Source: JACQAP01 sp035548375
GTDB lineage: Bacteria > Pseudomonadota > Gammaproteobacteria > Burkholderiales > JACQAP01
DNA: 64,000 nt
Direction of reading: 5' to 3'
Assembly (NCBI GenBank): GCA_035548375.1
Contig: DASZTG010000048.1
Location: 1-64,000, forward strand
The position numbers were made by a program, and so were the translations under genes. Position 1 is the stretch's first letter. The number at the start of each line of letters is the position of its first letter. This document shows, piece by piece, positions 1 to 8,549 of the stretch. The notes beneath the pieces were generated by a model. It did not search any database. It was not told where the DNA came from and saw only the letters and a list, made by a program, of their open reading frames with translations.

Positions 1-1
1 C

Positions 2-1006
2 CTGCAGGCAAAGGGAGTTCGTTCTCTGTATCAATTGATTCCTGGCCGCAGCATCCGCGCCGTGACCAGCAGCGATGGCCGCCTGGAGACGCTCACTTAC
101 CTGAACACCGATGGCCGCCGGCTCCATGTCGCCCGTTCCGATTCAGGTTTTTCCGCGACGGAGGAGGCGCCACAGACGGAGCAATGGGTCATGCAGAGCT
201 CCGGGCAAATCGAGACATCGCTATTTGGCGCAACGGACGCTTCAGGCATCCCCGAAGTCGTCGCGCTTCAGATTGCGGAAATATTTTCGAGCGACATCGA
301 TTTCCATCGCGACCTCAGGCGCGGCGATCGCTTCTCGGTCATCTATGAAGCCTTGGCCGCCGACGGTGAGTTCGTGGGCTTCGGGCGCGTGCTGTCCGCC
401 GAGTTCGTCAACCAGGGCCATGCGTTCCGCGCGGTTTACTTTCGCGACGACCAGGGCCGGAACGGCTATTACACGCCCGATGGCCGCAACATGCGCAAGG
501 CCTTCCTGCGCTCGCCGATCGAATTTTCGCGCGTGACCTCGGGTTTCTCGAATTCGAGATTCCATCCCATCCTGAACAAGTGGCGCGCACACAAGGGAAT
601 CGACTATGGCGCGCCGTCCGGGGCGCGCGTGCGTGCGACTGCGGACGGGCATGTTACGTTCGCCGGGAAGAAGGGCGGCTACGGCAATGTCGTGGTTGTC
701 CGCCATCCGAACGGCTACGAAACGCTTTATGCACACCTGTCCGGCTTCGCCGAGGGCGTGCGACCTGGACGCCGCGTCACCCAAGGCGAAGTGGTGGGAT
801 TTGTAGGCAGTACCGGACTGGCGACGGGACCGCATTTGCACTATGAATTCCATGTAAACGGCGTGCACCAGAATCCGATGAAGCTCGCCATGCCGCCGGG
901 ACCGCCCATCACGTCGCAATCGCGCGCGGCATTCGACGAGTCCAGCCAGCCATTGCTTTCCCGGCTGGACCTGCTGCGCAATACCGATCTCGCCCGCCTC
1001 GACTGA
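2..1006 (+). CDS. M23 family murein DD-endopeptidase (5' end outside window)
   Basis: Partial gene: the frame is open to the left edge, so the true start lies upstream and any internal TTG start is an artefact of the cut. The C-terminal half is a LytM/M23 domain. The zinc ligands are in RFHPIL, HKGIDYGAP and GPHLHYEFHVNG, all intact, so it should be an active metallopeptidase cutting peptidoglycan cross-links in the periplasm. The preceding region (LRRGDRFSVIYE) matches the OapA/MepM-type substrate domain found before M23 domains. anmK follows 51 bp downstream on the same strand, a wall-turnover neighbour. Confidence 0.9.
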   Translation: MQAKGVRSLYQLIPGRSIRAVTSSDGRLETLTYLNTDGRRLHVARSDSGFSATEEAPQTEQWVMQSSGQIETSLFGATDASGIPEVVALQIAEIFSSDIDFHRDLRRGDRFSVIYEALAADGEFVGFGRVLSAEFVNQGHAFRAVYFRDDQGRNGYYTPDGRNMRKAFLRSPIEFSRVTSGFSNSRFHPILNKWRAHKGIDYGAPSGARVRATADGHVTFAGKKGGYGNVVVVRHPNGYETLYAHLSGFAEGVRPGRRVTQGEVVGFVGSTGLATGPHLHYEFHVNGVHQNPMKLAMPPGPPITSQSRAAFDESSQPLLSRLDLLRNTDLARLD

Positions 1007-1057
1007 CGTCGCACCGATGTCGCATGCAGGCCGTGCCGGCTGCTAGACTGCGCGGCC

Positions 1058-2149
1058 ATGGCAAATCGCGAGCTCTACGTCGGGTTGATGTCGGGAACGA
1101 GCCTCGATGGGGTCGATGCCGTCCTCCTCGAGTTCACCGGCGAACGTCATCGCATCGTCGACAAGGTGTTTCTGCCGTTCGACGATGCCATTCGCAATAG
1201 GCTGCTGGCACTGCACGATCCGGGTCATGGCGAGATCCACCACGCCGCGACCACTGGTAACGATCTCGCAAGAATCTACGCGACCGCGGTCGCCAGTCTT
1301 CTCGCGAAGAGCCGAACGAAAAGCGCTTCCATTCAGGCGATCGGCTGCCACGGGCAGACCATCCGCCATCGGCCGGACGCGGGTTATACGATCCAGATCG
1401 GCAACGGCGCGCTGCTAGCGGAGCTGACAGGAAATATCGTCGTGTGCGATTTCAGGAGCCGCGATATCGCCGCTGGCGGCGAGGGCGCACCGCTGGTTCC
1501 GGCTTTTCACCAGGCAGCGTTCGCCGACGCAAGGATCCACAGGGTCATACTCAACATCGGCGGCATCGCCAATGTCACCGACCTGCGCGCGGATGCGGTG
1601 CTGGGATTCGACACCGGGCCCGGGAACCTGCTCATGGATGCATGGATCAAGCAGCATCTTGGCGAGAATTTCGATAGTGATGGGCGATGGGCCCAGGGGG
1701 GCAAGGTCATTCCTCGGCTACTCGCCAATTTGCTCAAGCCTGATTATTTTATTCGCAAGCCCCCCAAGAGCACCGGCCGCGACTTCTTCAACCTGGAGTG
1801 GCTGCAAGGGGCCTTGACCGGGACAGAAGATGCGCGCGACGTGCAGGCGACGCTGCTGGAATTCACCGTGTCGAGCATTACGCGGGCAATCGAATACTTT
1901 TGCAAGGGCGCGGAGGAAATCTACGTCTGCGGTGGGGGCGCATCGAATCCGGCACTCATGCAACGACTGGCTACCGCAGCGCCAATACCGGTCAAGACGA
2001 CTGCCGCATTGGGCATCGACCCGGACTGGGTAGAAGCCTGCGCGTTCGCATGGCTCGCGAGACAAGCGTTGCACCTGCGTGCCGGCAACCTGCCCTCGGT
2101 CACCGGCGCGCGCGGCCCGCGGGTGCTAGGCGCGATCTACCCCGCCTGA
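1058..2149 (+). CDS. anmK: Anhydro-N-acetylmuramic acid kinase
   Basis: 363 residues, the usual length for AnmK. It phosphorylates and hydrolyses 1,6-anhydro-MurNAc released during wall turnover, giving MurNAc-6-phosphate in the cytoplasm. Visible family motifs are GLMSGTSLDGVDAVLLE at the N-terminus, GCHGQTIRHRP, GFDTGPGNLLMDAW and the late glycine-rich VCGGGASNP segment. The start gives the typical MANRELYVGLMSGTS beginning. It follows an M23 endopeptidase gene on the same strand and is convergent with erpA, with a hairpin between them. Confidence 0.96.
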   Translation: MANRELYVGLMSGTSLDGVDAVLLEFTGERHRIVDKVFLPFDDAIRNRLLALHDPGHGEIHHAATTGNDLARIYATAVASLLAKSRTKSASIQAIGCHGQTIRHRPDAGYTIQIGNGALLAELTGNIVVCDFRSRDIAAGGEGAPLVPAFHQAAFADARIHRVILNIGGIANVTDLRADAVLGFDTGPGNLLMDAWIKQHLGENFDSDGRWAQGGKVIPRLLANLLKPDYFIRKPPKSTGRDFFNLEWLQGALTGTEDARDVQATLLEFTVSSITRAIEYFCKGAEEIYVCGGGASNPALMQRLATAAPIPVKTTAALGIDPDWVEACAFAWLARQALHLRAGNLPSVTGARGPRVLGAIYPA

Positions 2150-2161
2150 GCCATCGTACAA

Positions 2162-2191
2162 AACAAAAGGGCGGCAACCACGCCGCCCTTT
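2162..2191 (-). terminator. Rho-independent terminator of erpA, possibly bidirectional
   Basis: A 10-bp GC-rich stem (2166-2175 with 2182-2191, loop of 6) lies in the convergent anmK/erpA gap. Read on the minus strand it is followed by TTTTGTTT, so it fits erpA best. On the plus strand only three T follow, so termination of anmK there would be weaker. Confidence 0.8.
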
Positions 2192-2210
2192 GCATACCTG
2201 ACCGGTGCTC

Positions 2211-2564
2211 TCAGGCCGAGAATGAAGACCCGCAACCACAGGTGGACGTTGCGTTCGGATTCTTGATGACGAATTGAGAACCTTCGATACCTTCCTGATA
2301 GTCGATTTCCGCACCGACCAGATACTGGTAGCTCATTGCATCGATCAGCAATGTGACGCCGTTCTTCTCCATCGACGCATCGTCTTCGTTTGATGCCTCG
2401 TCGAACGTGAATCCATACTGAAAACCGGAACAGCCGCCGCCCGTCACGAAGACGCGCAGCTTCAACGAAGGATTGCCTTCTTCGTCGATCAGTTCCTTGA
2501 CCTTCCTCGCGGCGCTATCGGTGAAGATCAAGGGCGCCGCCGGCATTTCAGCAACAGCATTCAT
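2211..2564 (-). CDS. erpA: Iron-sulfur cluster insertion protein ErpA
   Basis: 117-residue A-type Fe-S carrier. The three conserved cysteines are present, one in GGGCSGF and two in the C-terminal STCGCGSSF. It carries Fe-S clusters to target apoproteins in the cytoplasm. The C-terminal region with EGSQFVIKNPNA is typical of the ErpA/IscA family, and betaproteobacteria usually have this gene next to bactofilin and rpsI-rplM, as here. A hairpin terminator follows on the minus strand. Confidence 0.93.
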   Translation of the reverse strand: MNAVAEMPAAPLIFTDSAARKVKELIDEEGNPSLKLRVFVTGGGCSGFQYGFTFDEASNEDDASMEKNGVTLLIDAMSYQYLVGAEIDYQEGIEGSQFVIKNPNATSTCGCGSSFSA

Positions 2565-2622
2565 CGCTTGCTCCCGAAAACATTTCCATATCGATCATTA
2601 TCCGGCGACGGCGACGGGAGGG

Positions 2623-3030
2623 TCAATCTCCGCCCGACCCCTTCAACGACACGACTTTTTGTCCCCTGTCCTCGTCCTGGTGCACCAGTCGACCCTGCAC
2701 GACCGCTCCGAGCTGGATCTCCAGGGTCCTGTAGTGCACATCCCCTGTGACATTCGACTTCGGTTGCAGTTCGACATACTCGGAACCGTGAACCGGACCG
2801 ATCACCGTTCCGTTGATAACGGCATGCGACACGCGGATCTCACCCTCAATTTGGGCCTTTTCGCTCAAAACCAAGGTACTCGGCTGGTCGTCGGACGTCG
2901 ATACGTTTCCCCTGACGCGCCCATCGACTCGCAGGCCGCCGCTAAAGGAAATGTTGCCTTCGACTATCGTGCCAGCGCCGATGAGGCTGTCGATGCGATT
3001 CTGGGGTTTGGTGGGTTTGGGACCGAACAT
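2623..3030 (-). CDS. Bactofilin (polymer-forming cytoskeletal protein)
   Basis: 135 residues. The core is a repetitive right-handed beta-helix (IVEGNISFSGGLRVDGRVRG, then GEIRVSHAVINGTVIG), the signature of bactofilins (DUF583). Such proteins polymerise without nucleotide at the membrane and commonly recruit peptidoglycan hydrolases. The short N-terminal tail MFGPKPTKPQNRID has the usual small membrane-binding or linker look. It starts 14 bp after the upstream membrane-protein gene, so the two are probably co-transcribed. An M23 peptidase gene lies about 1.6 kb away. Confidence 0.92.
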   Translation of the reverse strand: MFGPKPTKPQNRIDSLIGAGTIVEGNISFSGGLRVDGRVRGNVSTSDDQPSTLVLSEKAQIEGEIRVSHAVINGTVIGPVHGSEYVELQPKSNVTGDVHYRTLEIQLGAVVQGRLVHQDEDRGQKVVSLKGSGGD

Positions 3031-3044
3031 GTCTCAGGCTCCGC

Positions 3045-3788
3045 TCACGGCAGATTCAGACTTTGCGTCGACACCGGCGTCGGGTTGCCGGCCTCGAGTA
3101 CGCGAACCTGCACTTTCTTCAAGACAGCGCCGGGCGGCACGAGAAATGTGCCTTCGACGCGCTGATAAAACTTGAATGCCAGATTATACGCTTGGCTCGT
3201 TTCGCCCTCCTTCGGGAAGCTGATGACTTCCGACTTGCCGGCGATTTCGAGGTCGACGATGAATTGCAATCGACCGCGAAAATCCTTCACGCGCTGCTTG
3301 GATTGCGCGATCAGCAAGCGGTAACGGTATTCGTTGGGAAGCGCGTCGGGCTGGATGCGAAAGCGGTTGATGCTGATGCCGCCCGCCTCGCCGCCCGAGG
3401 CCATCAGCGTCTGGAAGAATGCGAGGTCCTCCTTCAGCAACGCGTTTTCTTCCATCAGGTTGTGAATCTGCGTCGACAGATTTCCGTGCGTGGCCAGTTC
3501 GATTTGCAATTGGCGTTCGGCCGACGCGACCTCCCGCCTCAAAGAGGCATTTTCGTCGTGAAGGCTCCAGTTCAAGTCTTGCAGGCGACCCTTCTCGCGC
3601 TGGGCCTCGCTGTTGTCGAAGCCCGCATACTGGCGCCCGAGATCATAGGTAAGCCATCCGCCACCGAGTACCGCACCCGCAAATGCGGCAATCGAAAGCC
3701 CGCGCCAATACCACGGCACGTGGGTGTGAATGGCGACCCGCGGGGCCGCGATTCCGAAACGCCGCTTGATGGACTTGATGAAGGTCAC
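3045..3788 (-). CDS. Coiled-coil inner-membrane protein (DUF6776-like)
   Basis: 247 residues of unknown function. One N-terminal membrane segment (about residues 29-48) is followed by a predicted coiled coil (about 58-130, rich in charged and Leu heptads), then a beta-rich C-terminal domain, probably periplasmic. I recognise it as the conserved unknown that commonly sits between bactofilin and rpsI in betaproteobacteria. The family label is from memory. The short gap to the bactofilin gene suggests they act together at the envelope, but the sequence does not show that. Confidence 0.75.
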   Translation of the reverse strand: MTFIKSIKRRFGIAAPRVAIHTHVPWYWRGLSIAAFAGAVLGGGWLTYDLGRQYAGFDNSEAQREKGRLQDLNWSLHDENASLRREVASAERQLQIELATHGNLSTQIHNLMEENALLKEDLAFFQTLMASGGEAGGISINRFRIQPDALPNEYRYRLLIAQSKQRVKDFRGRLQFIVDLEIAGKSEVISFPKEGETSQAYNLAFKFYQRVEGTFLVPPGAVLKKVQVRVLEAGNPTPVSTQSLNLP

Positions 3789-3954
3789 GATCCGGTCCGC
3801 ACGCGCGCGCGAGTCATCGGTTCACATTCCCGATCCGACTAGAGAACGCTGTTCCAATTGGCATTGGGCGCGCCGCAATAATTCCGATTTTCTTCATTTT
3901 ACCCATGGGCTTACGAGTCGAATTGATGATATAGCCCGAAAACCCGTTGGTGCA

Positions 3955-3986
3955 AATAAAAAAGCCGCCCATTTGGGCGGCTTTTT
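3955..3986 (-). terminator. Rho-independent terminator of rplM-rpsI
   Basis: A perfect 12-bp stem (3959-3970 with 3975-3986) with a 4-base loop lies just downstream of the rpsI stop on the minus strand, followed by a T-rich tract in that orientation. It separates the ribosomal operon from the gene at 3045-3788. Confidence 0.88.
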
Positions 3987-3998
3987 CGGATTGCGGCA

Positions 3999-4394
3999 TC
4001 AGCGCTTGGAAAACTGCTTGCGCCGGCGGGCCTTGTGAAGGCCGACCTTCTTGCGCTCGACCTCCCGCGCATCGCGGGTAATCAATCCCGCCTTGCTCAG
4101 CACCGGCTTGAGCGACGCATCGTAGTCGACGAGCGCGCGCGAGATGCCATGCCGGACCGCGCCGGCCTGGCCGGATTCTCCGCCGCCATCGACGTTGATG
4201 AGAATGTCGAAGGTGTCGAGATGATTGGTGAGCACCAACGGCTGGCGCACGACCATTCGCCCCGTTTCGCGCGAGAAAAATTCATCGACCGGCTTGTCGT
4301 TGACGATGATCTTGCCTTTGCCCGGCTTGATGAACACGCGGGCCACGGCGCTCTTGCGCCGGCCCGTGCCGTAGTTGTACTGGGGAGTGGCCAT
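3999..4394 (-). CDS. rpsI: 30S ribosomal protein S9
   Basis: 131 residues, the normal length. Begins MATPQYNYGTGRRKSAVARV and ends in the characteristic basic tail GLHKARRRKQFSKR, which reaches the ribosomal P site. The ATG at 4394 was chosen because it gives the canonical start. Longer upstream starts in this frame run into rplM. It lies 8 bp after the rplM stop, so the two are one operon. Confidence 0.98.
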   Translation of the reverse strand: MATPQYNYGTGRRKSAVARVFIKPGKGKIIVNDKPVDEFFSRETGRMVVRQPLVLTNHLDTFDILINVDGGGESGQAGAVRHGISRALVDYDASLKPVLSKAGLITRDAREVERKKVGLHKARRRKQFSKR

Positions 4395-4402
4395 GCGAAT
4401 TC

Positions 4403-4831
4403 CTAGACGTTGAGGTTCCGGGGCTGCTGCGCCGTGTGCGGATGCTCGGCGCCGCCGTAAACCTTGAGCTTCTTGAGCATTGCGTATCCGAGCGGGCCCT
4501 TGGGCAGCATGCCCTTGACGGCTTTCTCGAGCACGCGACCCGGGAAGCGGCCGTGCAGCTTGGAAAACGTCGAACTGTAAATGCCGCCGGGATAAGTCGA
4601 ATGCCGGTAATAGATCTTTTGCTGGGCCTTGTCGCCGGTGATACGCAGCTTCTCGGCATTCACGACGACGATGTAGTCGCCGGTGTCGACGTGAGGCGTG
4701 AAAGTGACCTTGTGCTTTCCGCGAAGGCGCTTCGCGATTTCGGAAGCAAGGCGCCCGAGGACCTTGTCGGTCGCGTCGACGATGAACCAGTCGCGCTTGA
4801 CCTCGTGTGATTTGGCAGAGAACGTCTTCAT
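4403..4831 (-). CDS. rplM: 50S ribosomal protein L13
   Basis: 142 residues, full length. MKTFSAKSHEVKRDWFIVDA and the MLPKGPLGYAMLKKLKVY segment are standard L13. First gene of the rplM-rpsI operon. A promoter lies 41-70 bp upstream (4872-4901, minus strand). Confidence 0.98.
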   Translation of the reverse strand: MKTFSAKSHEVKRDWFIVDATDKVLGRLASEIAKRLRGKHKVTFTPHVDTGDYIVVVNAEKLRITGDKAQQKIYYRHSTYPGGIYSSTFSKLHGRFPGRVLEKAVKGMLPKGPLGYAMLKKLKVYGGAEHPHTAQQPRNLNV

Positions 4832-4871
4832 GGCGGAGATTCCGCGTGGGGCCGATTAACGAAAGCCGCGT

Positions 4872-4901
4872 AGTGTAGTGGAACGCCGCGATCATTGTCA
4901 A
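4872..4901 (-). promoter_or_regulatory. Sigma-70 promoter of rplM-rpsI
   Basis: On the minus strand a perfect -35 TTGACA (4896-4901) is followed by 18 bp and the -10 TACACT (4872-4877). It lies 41 bp upstream of the rplM start, which leaves a short leader. The rest of the divergent 275-bp rplM/protease gap shows no other clear element. Confidence 0.75.
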
Positions 4902-5106
4902 ACCCGAAAAACAGCCTCAAGTAACGGATTCCCAAAGAGTTATGCCGTCCTGCCTGCGCATTTGCACGGATCGATTCTTTTTTGACGCAGACAACGCCCG
5001 AAGCGGCTCGGATGGCGCAAGCGCTTTTAGGACAAGGCCATTTGGTGAATAATGCGCTTCCCGGCATGTCCACCGAATTCCTTCTCCTCCCTTCCTGCCT
5101 CCGCGG

Positions 5107-6270
5107 ATGCGCAAGCTCTGGCTCATATTTGCCCAAGCGGTCACGATCAGCCTCGCCGCGCTGTTCGTCGTCGTGACGCTGCGACCGGATCTCGTTTCCT
5201 GGAGCGGTCATGGCGGCGGAATCGTCACCGTCAGGGAGGCGGCGGACGGTCCGCGCGAACGGCCGACCCTCACGACCTTCAGCCCGGCGGCAAAGAAAGC
5301 GATGCCATCGGTGGTGAACATCTTCACCAGCAAGGACGTGAAAGTCCCCCGGCATCCCTTCATGGACGATCCGCTGTTCAAGCGATTCTTCGGGGATCAA
5401 CTCGACGGCGATACGCAACATAGTTCCAGCCTCGGATCCGGCGTGATCGTCGGACCGGAAGGCTACATCCTGACGAACCATCATGTCGTGGAAGCAGCCG
5501 ACGAGATCGAGCTCGCGCTGGCCGATGGAAGAAAAAGCCCGGCGAAAGTGGTGGGAACCGATCCGGAGACCGATCTCGCCGTGCTCAAGGTCGACATTGC
5601 AGGCCTGCCTTCGGTGACCTTCGGCAATCCCGACAGATTGTCCGTCGGCGATGTCGTCCTCGCCATCGGCAATCCCTTCGGCGTCGGCCAAACCGTCACC
5701 ATGGGCATCGTCAGCGCGACCGGACGCAGCCACCTGGGCATCAGCACGTTCGAAAACTTCATCCAGACCGACGCGGCGATCAACCCGGGGAACTCGGGCG
5801 GGGCGCTCGTCGATGCGTCCGGCAATCTCGTTGGCATCAACAGCGCGATCTACTCCCGAAGCGGCGGATCGCTCGGCATCGGTTTCGCCATTCCGGCGAA
5901 TCTTGCCAAGCAGGTAATGGAGCAGATCGTACGCACCGGAGCGGTGACCCGCGGCTGGATCGGCGTGGAGGTCCAGGATTTGTCCGCGGAGCTGGCGGAT
6001 TCATTCAAGCTGTCCAACATCCACGGCACGCTGATCGCCGGTGTATTGCGCGGCGGTCCTGCTGACAAAGCCGGCATCAAGCCGGGGGACATCCTGGTGG
6101 CCGTCGAGTCCAGCGAGGTCGTCGATTCCACCAGCATGCTGAATCTGGTTGCGGCGCTGGAGCCTGGCAAGCTGGCTACGCTGAAAATCCTGCGCAACCG
6201 CAATGAGATGTCGGTGAAGGTCAGCGTCGGCAAGCGGCCGAAGCCGGCACGCCGCAACGAACTCGAGTAA
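5107..6270 (+). CDS. HtrA-family serine protease, DegS/DegQ-like, one PDZ domain
   Basis: 387 residues. An N-terminal hydrophobic segment (about 3-24) anchors or exports it, followed by a trypsin-like domain with the complete triad His126 (TNHHVV), Asp156 (ETDLAVL) and Ser230 (NPGNSGGAL). A single PDZ domain follows (about 285-370). One PDZ plus an anchor resembles DegS/AlgW, while the sequence is also close to DegQ-type proteases, so I give no symbol. Expected role is periplasmic quality control or envelope-stress signalling. It is convergent with tatC. Confidence 0.9.
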   Translation: MRKLWLIFAQAVTISLAALFVVVTLRPDLVSWSGHGGGIVTVREAADGPRERPTLTTFSPAAKKAMPSVVNIFTSKDVKVPRHPFMDDPLFKRFFGDQLDGDTQHSSSLGSGVIVGPEGYILTNHHVVEAADEIELALADGRKSPAKVVGTDPETDLAVLKVDIAGLPSVTFGNPDRLSVGDVVLAIGNPFGVGQTVTMGIVSATGRSHLGISTFENFIQTDAAINPGNSGGALVDASGNLVGINSAIYSRSGGSLGIGFAIPANLAKQVMEQIVRTGAVTRGWIGVEVQDLSAELADSFKLSNIHGTLIAGVLRGGPADKAGIKPGDILVAVESSEVVDSTSMLNLVAALEPGKLATLKILRNRNEMSVKVSVGKRPKPARRNELE

Positions 6271-6285
6271 GACGGTTTCCGGCAA

Positions 6286-7035
6286 TCAGCCGGCCGATCC
6301 GGAAGACTCCGACTGCTTGACCTCCGGTTTCGTGATCCATTGCGAGACGAAAATCCCGGCCTCGTACAGGATCCAGAGCGGCACCGCGAGCATGACCTGC
6401 GACACGACGTCCGGCGGCGTGAAGATCGCGCCGACCACGAACGCGCCCACGATCACATAGGGACGGATCTGCTTCAACGTCGCGACGGTCACCAGCCCCA
6501 TTTTCACCAGGATCACGACCGCCACAGGGACTTCGAACGTCACGCCGAACGCAAGGAACAGCGTGAGGACGAAATCGAGGTATTTGCCGATATCCGTCAT
6601 GACCGCGACGCCAGTCGGCGCGACGGACACCATGAAATGGAAGACGATCGGAAAAACCAGGTAGTAGGCGAACGCCATCCCGCACAGGAATAGCACCGTG
6701 CTGGTGACGATGAGCGGCGCAACCAGTTTCTTTTCGTGCGCGTAGAGCCCGGGCGCGACGAAGGCCCATACCTGGTAGAGCAAATAAGGAAGCGCGATAA
6801 CGAAGGCCGCCATCATCGTGACCTTGACGGGCACGAAAAACGGCGCCGTCACCTCGGTTGCGATCAATTGCCCGCCGGCCGGCAGCGACGCGATCATCGG
6901 TTGGGCCAGCAGCGCATAGAGGTCGCGAGCCCAGGGAAACAGGCAGATGAAGACCAGCAGCAATGCCAGCACACAGCGCAGCAACCGATCGCGCAACTCG
7001 ATCAGGTGCGACATGAATGAATCTTGCTCGGCCAT
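6286..7035 (-). CDS. tatC: Sec-independent protein translocase TatC
   Basis: 249 residues, six predicted membrane helices. Starts MAEQDSFMSHLIELRDRLLR, the canonical TatC N-terminus that binds twin-arginine signals. The ATG at 7035 was chosen over an upstream in-frame start because the extra residues are low-complexity and overlap tatB. Lies 37 bp after tatB. It forms the substrate receptor of the Tat pore in the inner membrane. Confidence 0.96.
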   Translation of the reverse strand: MAEQDSFMSHLIELRDRLLRCVLALLLVFICLFPWARDLYALLAQPMIASLPAGGQLIATEVTAPFFVPVKVTMMAAFVIALPYLLYQVWAFVAPGLYAHEKKLVAPLIVTSTVLFLCGMAFAYYLVFPIVFHFMVSVAPTGVAVMTDIGKYLDFVLTLFLAFGVTFEVPVAVVILVKMGLVTVATLKQIRPYVIVGAFVVGAIFTPPDVVSQVMLAVPLWILYEAGIFVSQWITKPEVKQSESSGSAG

Positions 7036-7072
7036 CGTCGTTAAAATCGGGAATGTGCGTGACGGCGAAGGC

Positions 7073-7537
7073 TCAGGCGGCGCCTGATTTGTCGCCGGTA
7101 CCGGCGGGGGCCTTGTCGGATGTCGCCGCAGGCGCTTCAGCTGCGGCTTCGCCAGCCGGCGCATCTGCAGCGGTTGCATCCGGTGCCGGCGTGGCGGGCG
7201 GGATCAGCTGTATTCCAGCCGCGGGCGCGACCGCGGATTCGACCTGCTGCTGGATGTCGCTGCCGGCCTGCTTGACTTCGCTCTCGATGTAATTGACTTG
7301 CGTGGAAACGGACTGCTGGATGCCGCGCGCCGCATCCTCCATCGAGGATTTGAACTTGCGCAGTTCCTCGAGCTCGATCTCGCGATTGATGTCCGCCTTC
7401 ACCTCGTTGACGTAGCGCTGCATGCGTCCGAACAGGTGGCCCAGCGTCTTTGCGACCCGCGGCAGCCGCTCCGGGCCGATCACGATGAGCGCGACGACCC
7501 CGATGACGAGGATTTCGGAAGCTCCGATGTCGAACAT
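7073..7537 (-). CDS. tatB: Sec-independent protein translocase TatB
   Basis: 154 residues. Begins MFDIGASEILVIGVVALIVI with an N-terminal membrane helix, followed by GPERLPRVAKTLGHLFGRM, the amphipathic helix typical of TatB, then a long Ala/Pro-rich tail that varies in the family. It sits between tatA and tatC and partners TatC in the receptor complex. Confidence 0.95.
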   Translation of the reverse strand: MFDIGASEILVIGVVALIVIGPERLPRVAKTLGHLFGRMQRYVNEVKADINREIELEELRKFKSSMEDAARGIQQSVSTQVNYIESEVKQAGSDIQQQVESAVAPAAGIQLIPPATPAPDATAADAPAGEAAAEAPAATSDKAPAGTGDKSGAA

Positions 7538-7564
7538 GACTGCGGCGGCGAGGGCTGAAGACGA

Positions 7565-7786
7565 TCAGCTCTTGGACTTGTCCTTCACTTCCCCTTCGAA
7601 GGTCTGACTGCCGCTCGCGCTGTCGATTCTCGCCGCGGGCTTCTCCTCGTCGCTTTTCATGCCTTCCTTGAACCCTTTTACCGCCCCGCCGAGGTCCGAG
7701 CCGATGTTGCGCAGCTTCTTCGTGCCGAAAATCAGCAGGACGACCACCAGGACGATCAACCAGTGCCAGATGCTGAAGGAACCCAT
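7565..7786 (-). CDS. tatA: Sec-independent protein translocase TatA
   Basis: 73 residues. A membrane helix (IWHWLIVLVVVLLIFG) is followed by the conserved FGTKKLRNIGSDLGGAVKGF amphipathic region. Normal TatA length. It forms the multimeric channel of the Tat system and heads tatABC, which follows hinT at the end of the long mla-his run. Confidence 0.96.
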   Translation of the reverse strand: MGSFSIWHWLIVLVVVLLIFGTKKLRNIGSDLGGAVKGFKEGMKSDEEKPAARIDSASGSQTFEGEVKDKSKS

Positions 7787-7811
7787 TTTCCGTTACTCCC
7801 AGATCGAAAAT

Positions 7812-8177
7812 CTAAACCGTACGTTGGATCATTCCCGGCAAAGGCTCTTTGCCGCCGAGAACATGCATATGAACGTGATACACATCCTGTCTTCCGATCC
7901 GGCCGGTGTTCACGATGGTCCTGAACCCTTCCGCGGATCCTTGCTCGCGCGCCAAGCGGCTCGCCAGCACCATCATCTTTCCCAATACCGATTGATGGCG
8001 ATCCTGCGCGTCCTGCAACGACGGCACGTGTTCTTTCGGGATCAGCATGAAATGCACGGGCGCCACCGGGTTGATGTCGTGAAAGCCGAGTATCTCGTCA
8101 TCCTCGTAGACTTTCCGACTCGGAATCTCGCCCTTGACGATCTTGCAGAAGATGCAGTTCTCGGCTGTCGTATCCAT
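7812..8177 (-). CDS. hinT: HIT-family purine nucleoside phosphoramidase
   Basis: 121 residues from the ATG at 8177, the usual HinT length. An alternative start at 8198 adds seven basic residues. The N-terminal CIFCKIVKGEIPSRKVYED and the histidine triad HVHMHVLGG identify the family. It hydrolyses phosphoramidate links on purine nucleotides. It lies between hisE and tatA, a conserved betaproteobacterial arrangement. Confidence 0.93.
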   Translation of the reverse strand: MDTTAENCIFCKIVKGEIPSRKVYEDDEILGFHDINPVAPVHFMLIPKEHVPSLQDAQDRHQSVLGKMMVLASRLAREQGSAEGFRTIVNTGRIGRQDVYHVHMHVLGGKEPLPGMIQRTV

Positions 8178-8225
8178 TTGTCTTTTCCGCCGCGGCATCG
8201 CCGCAGCTTCGGGATGCCGACCACT

Positions 8226-8549
8226 TCAGCCGGTACGCGATTTCTTCTCGTCGATACCCGATACGCCTTCGCGCCTTTTCAGTTCCGCGAGCACATCTTC
8301 CGGCGACAGCCCGTGCCAGGCCAGCATAACAAGACAGTGGAACCAGAGATCGGCGGTCTCGCGGACGATATGAAGTTTATCACCGTCTTTCGCCGCGAGC
8401 AGGACCTCGGCAGCCTCCTCGCCCACCTTCTTGAGCACGGCATCGTGCCCCTTGGCGAACAGGCTGCTTACGTAGGAGCTTCCCGGATCCGCGCCTTTGC
8501 GCGATTCGATGGTGCTCGCCAGGCGGTTCAGGATTTCCGCTTCTGTCAT
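8226..8549 (-). CDS. hisE: Phosphoribosyl-ATP pyrophosphatase
   Basis: 107 residues from the ATG at 8549. The start overlaps the hisI stop as ATGA (8546-8549), which supports it over a longer frame. The MazG-like helical signature KVGEEAAEVLLAAKDGD with its acidic metal-binding residues is present. Catalyses step 2 of histidine synthesis. HisE and HisI are separate proteins here, not fused. Confidence 0.95.
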   Translation of the reverse strand: MTEAEILNRLASTIESRKGADPGSSYVSSLFAKGHDAVLKKVGEEAAEVLLAAKDGDKLHIVRETADLWFHCLVMLAWHGLSPEDVLAELKRREGVSGIDEKKSRTG

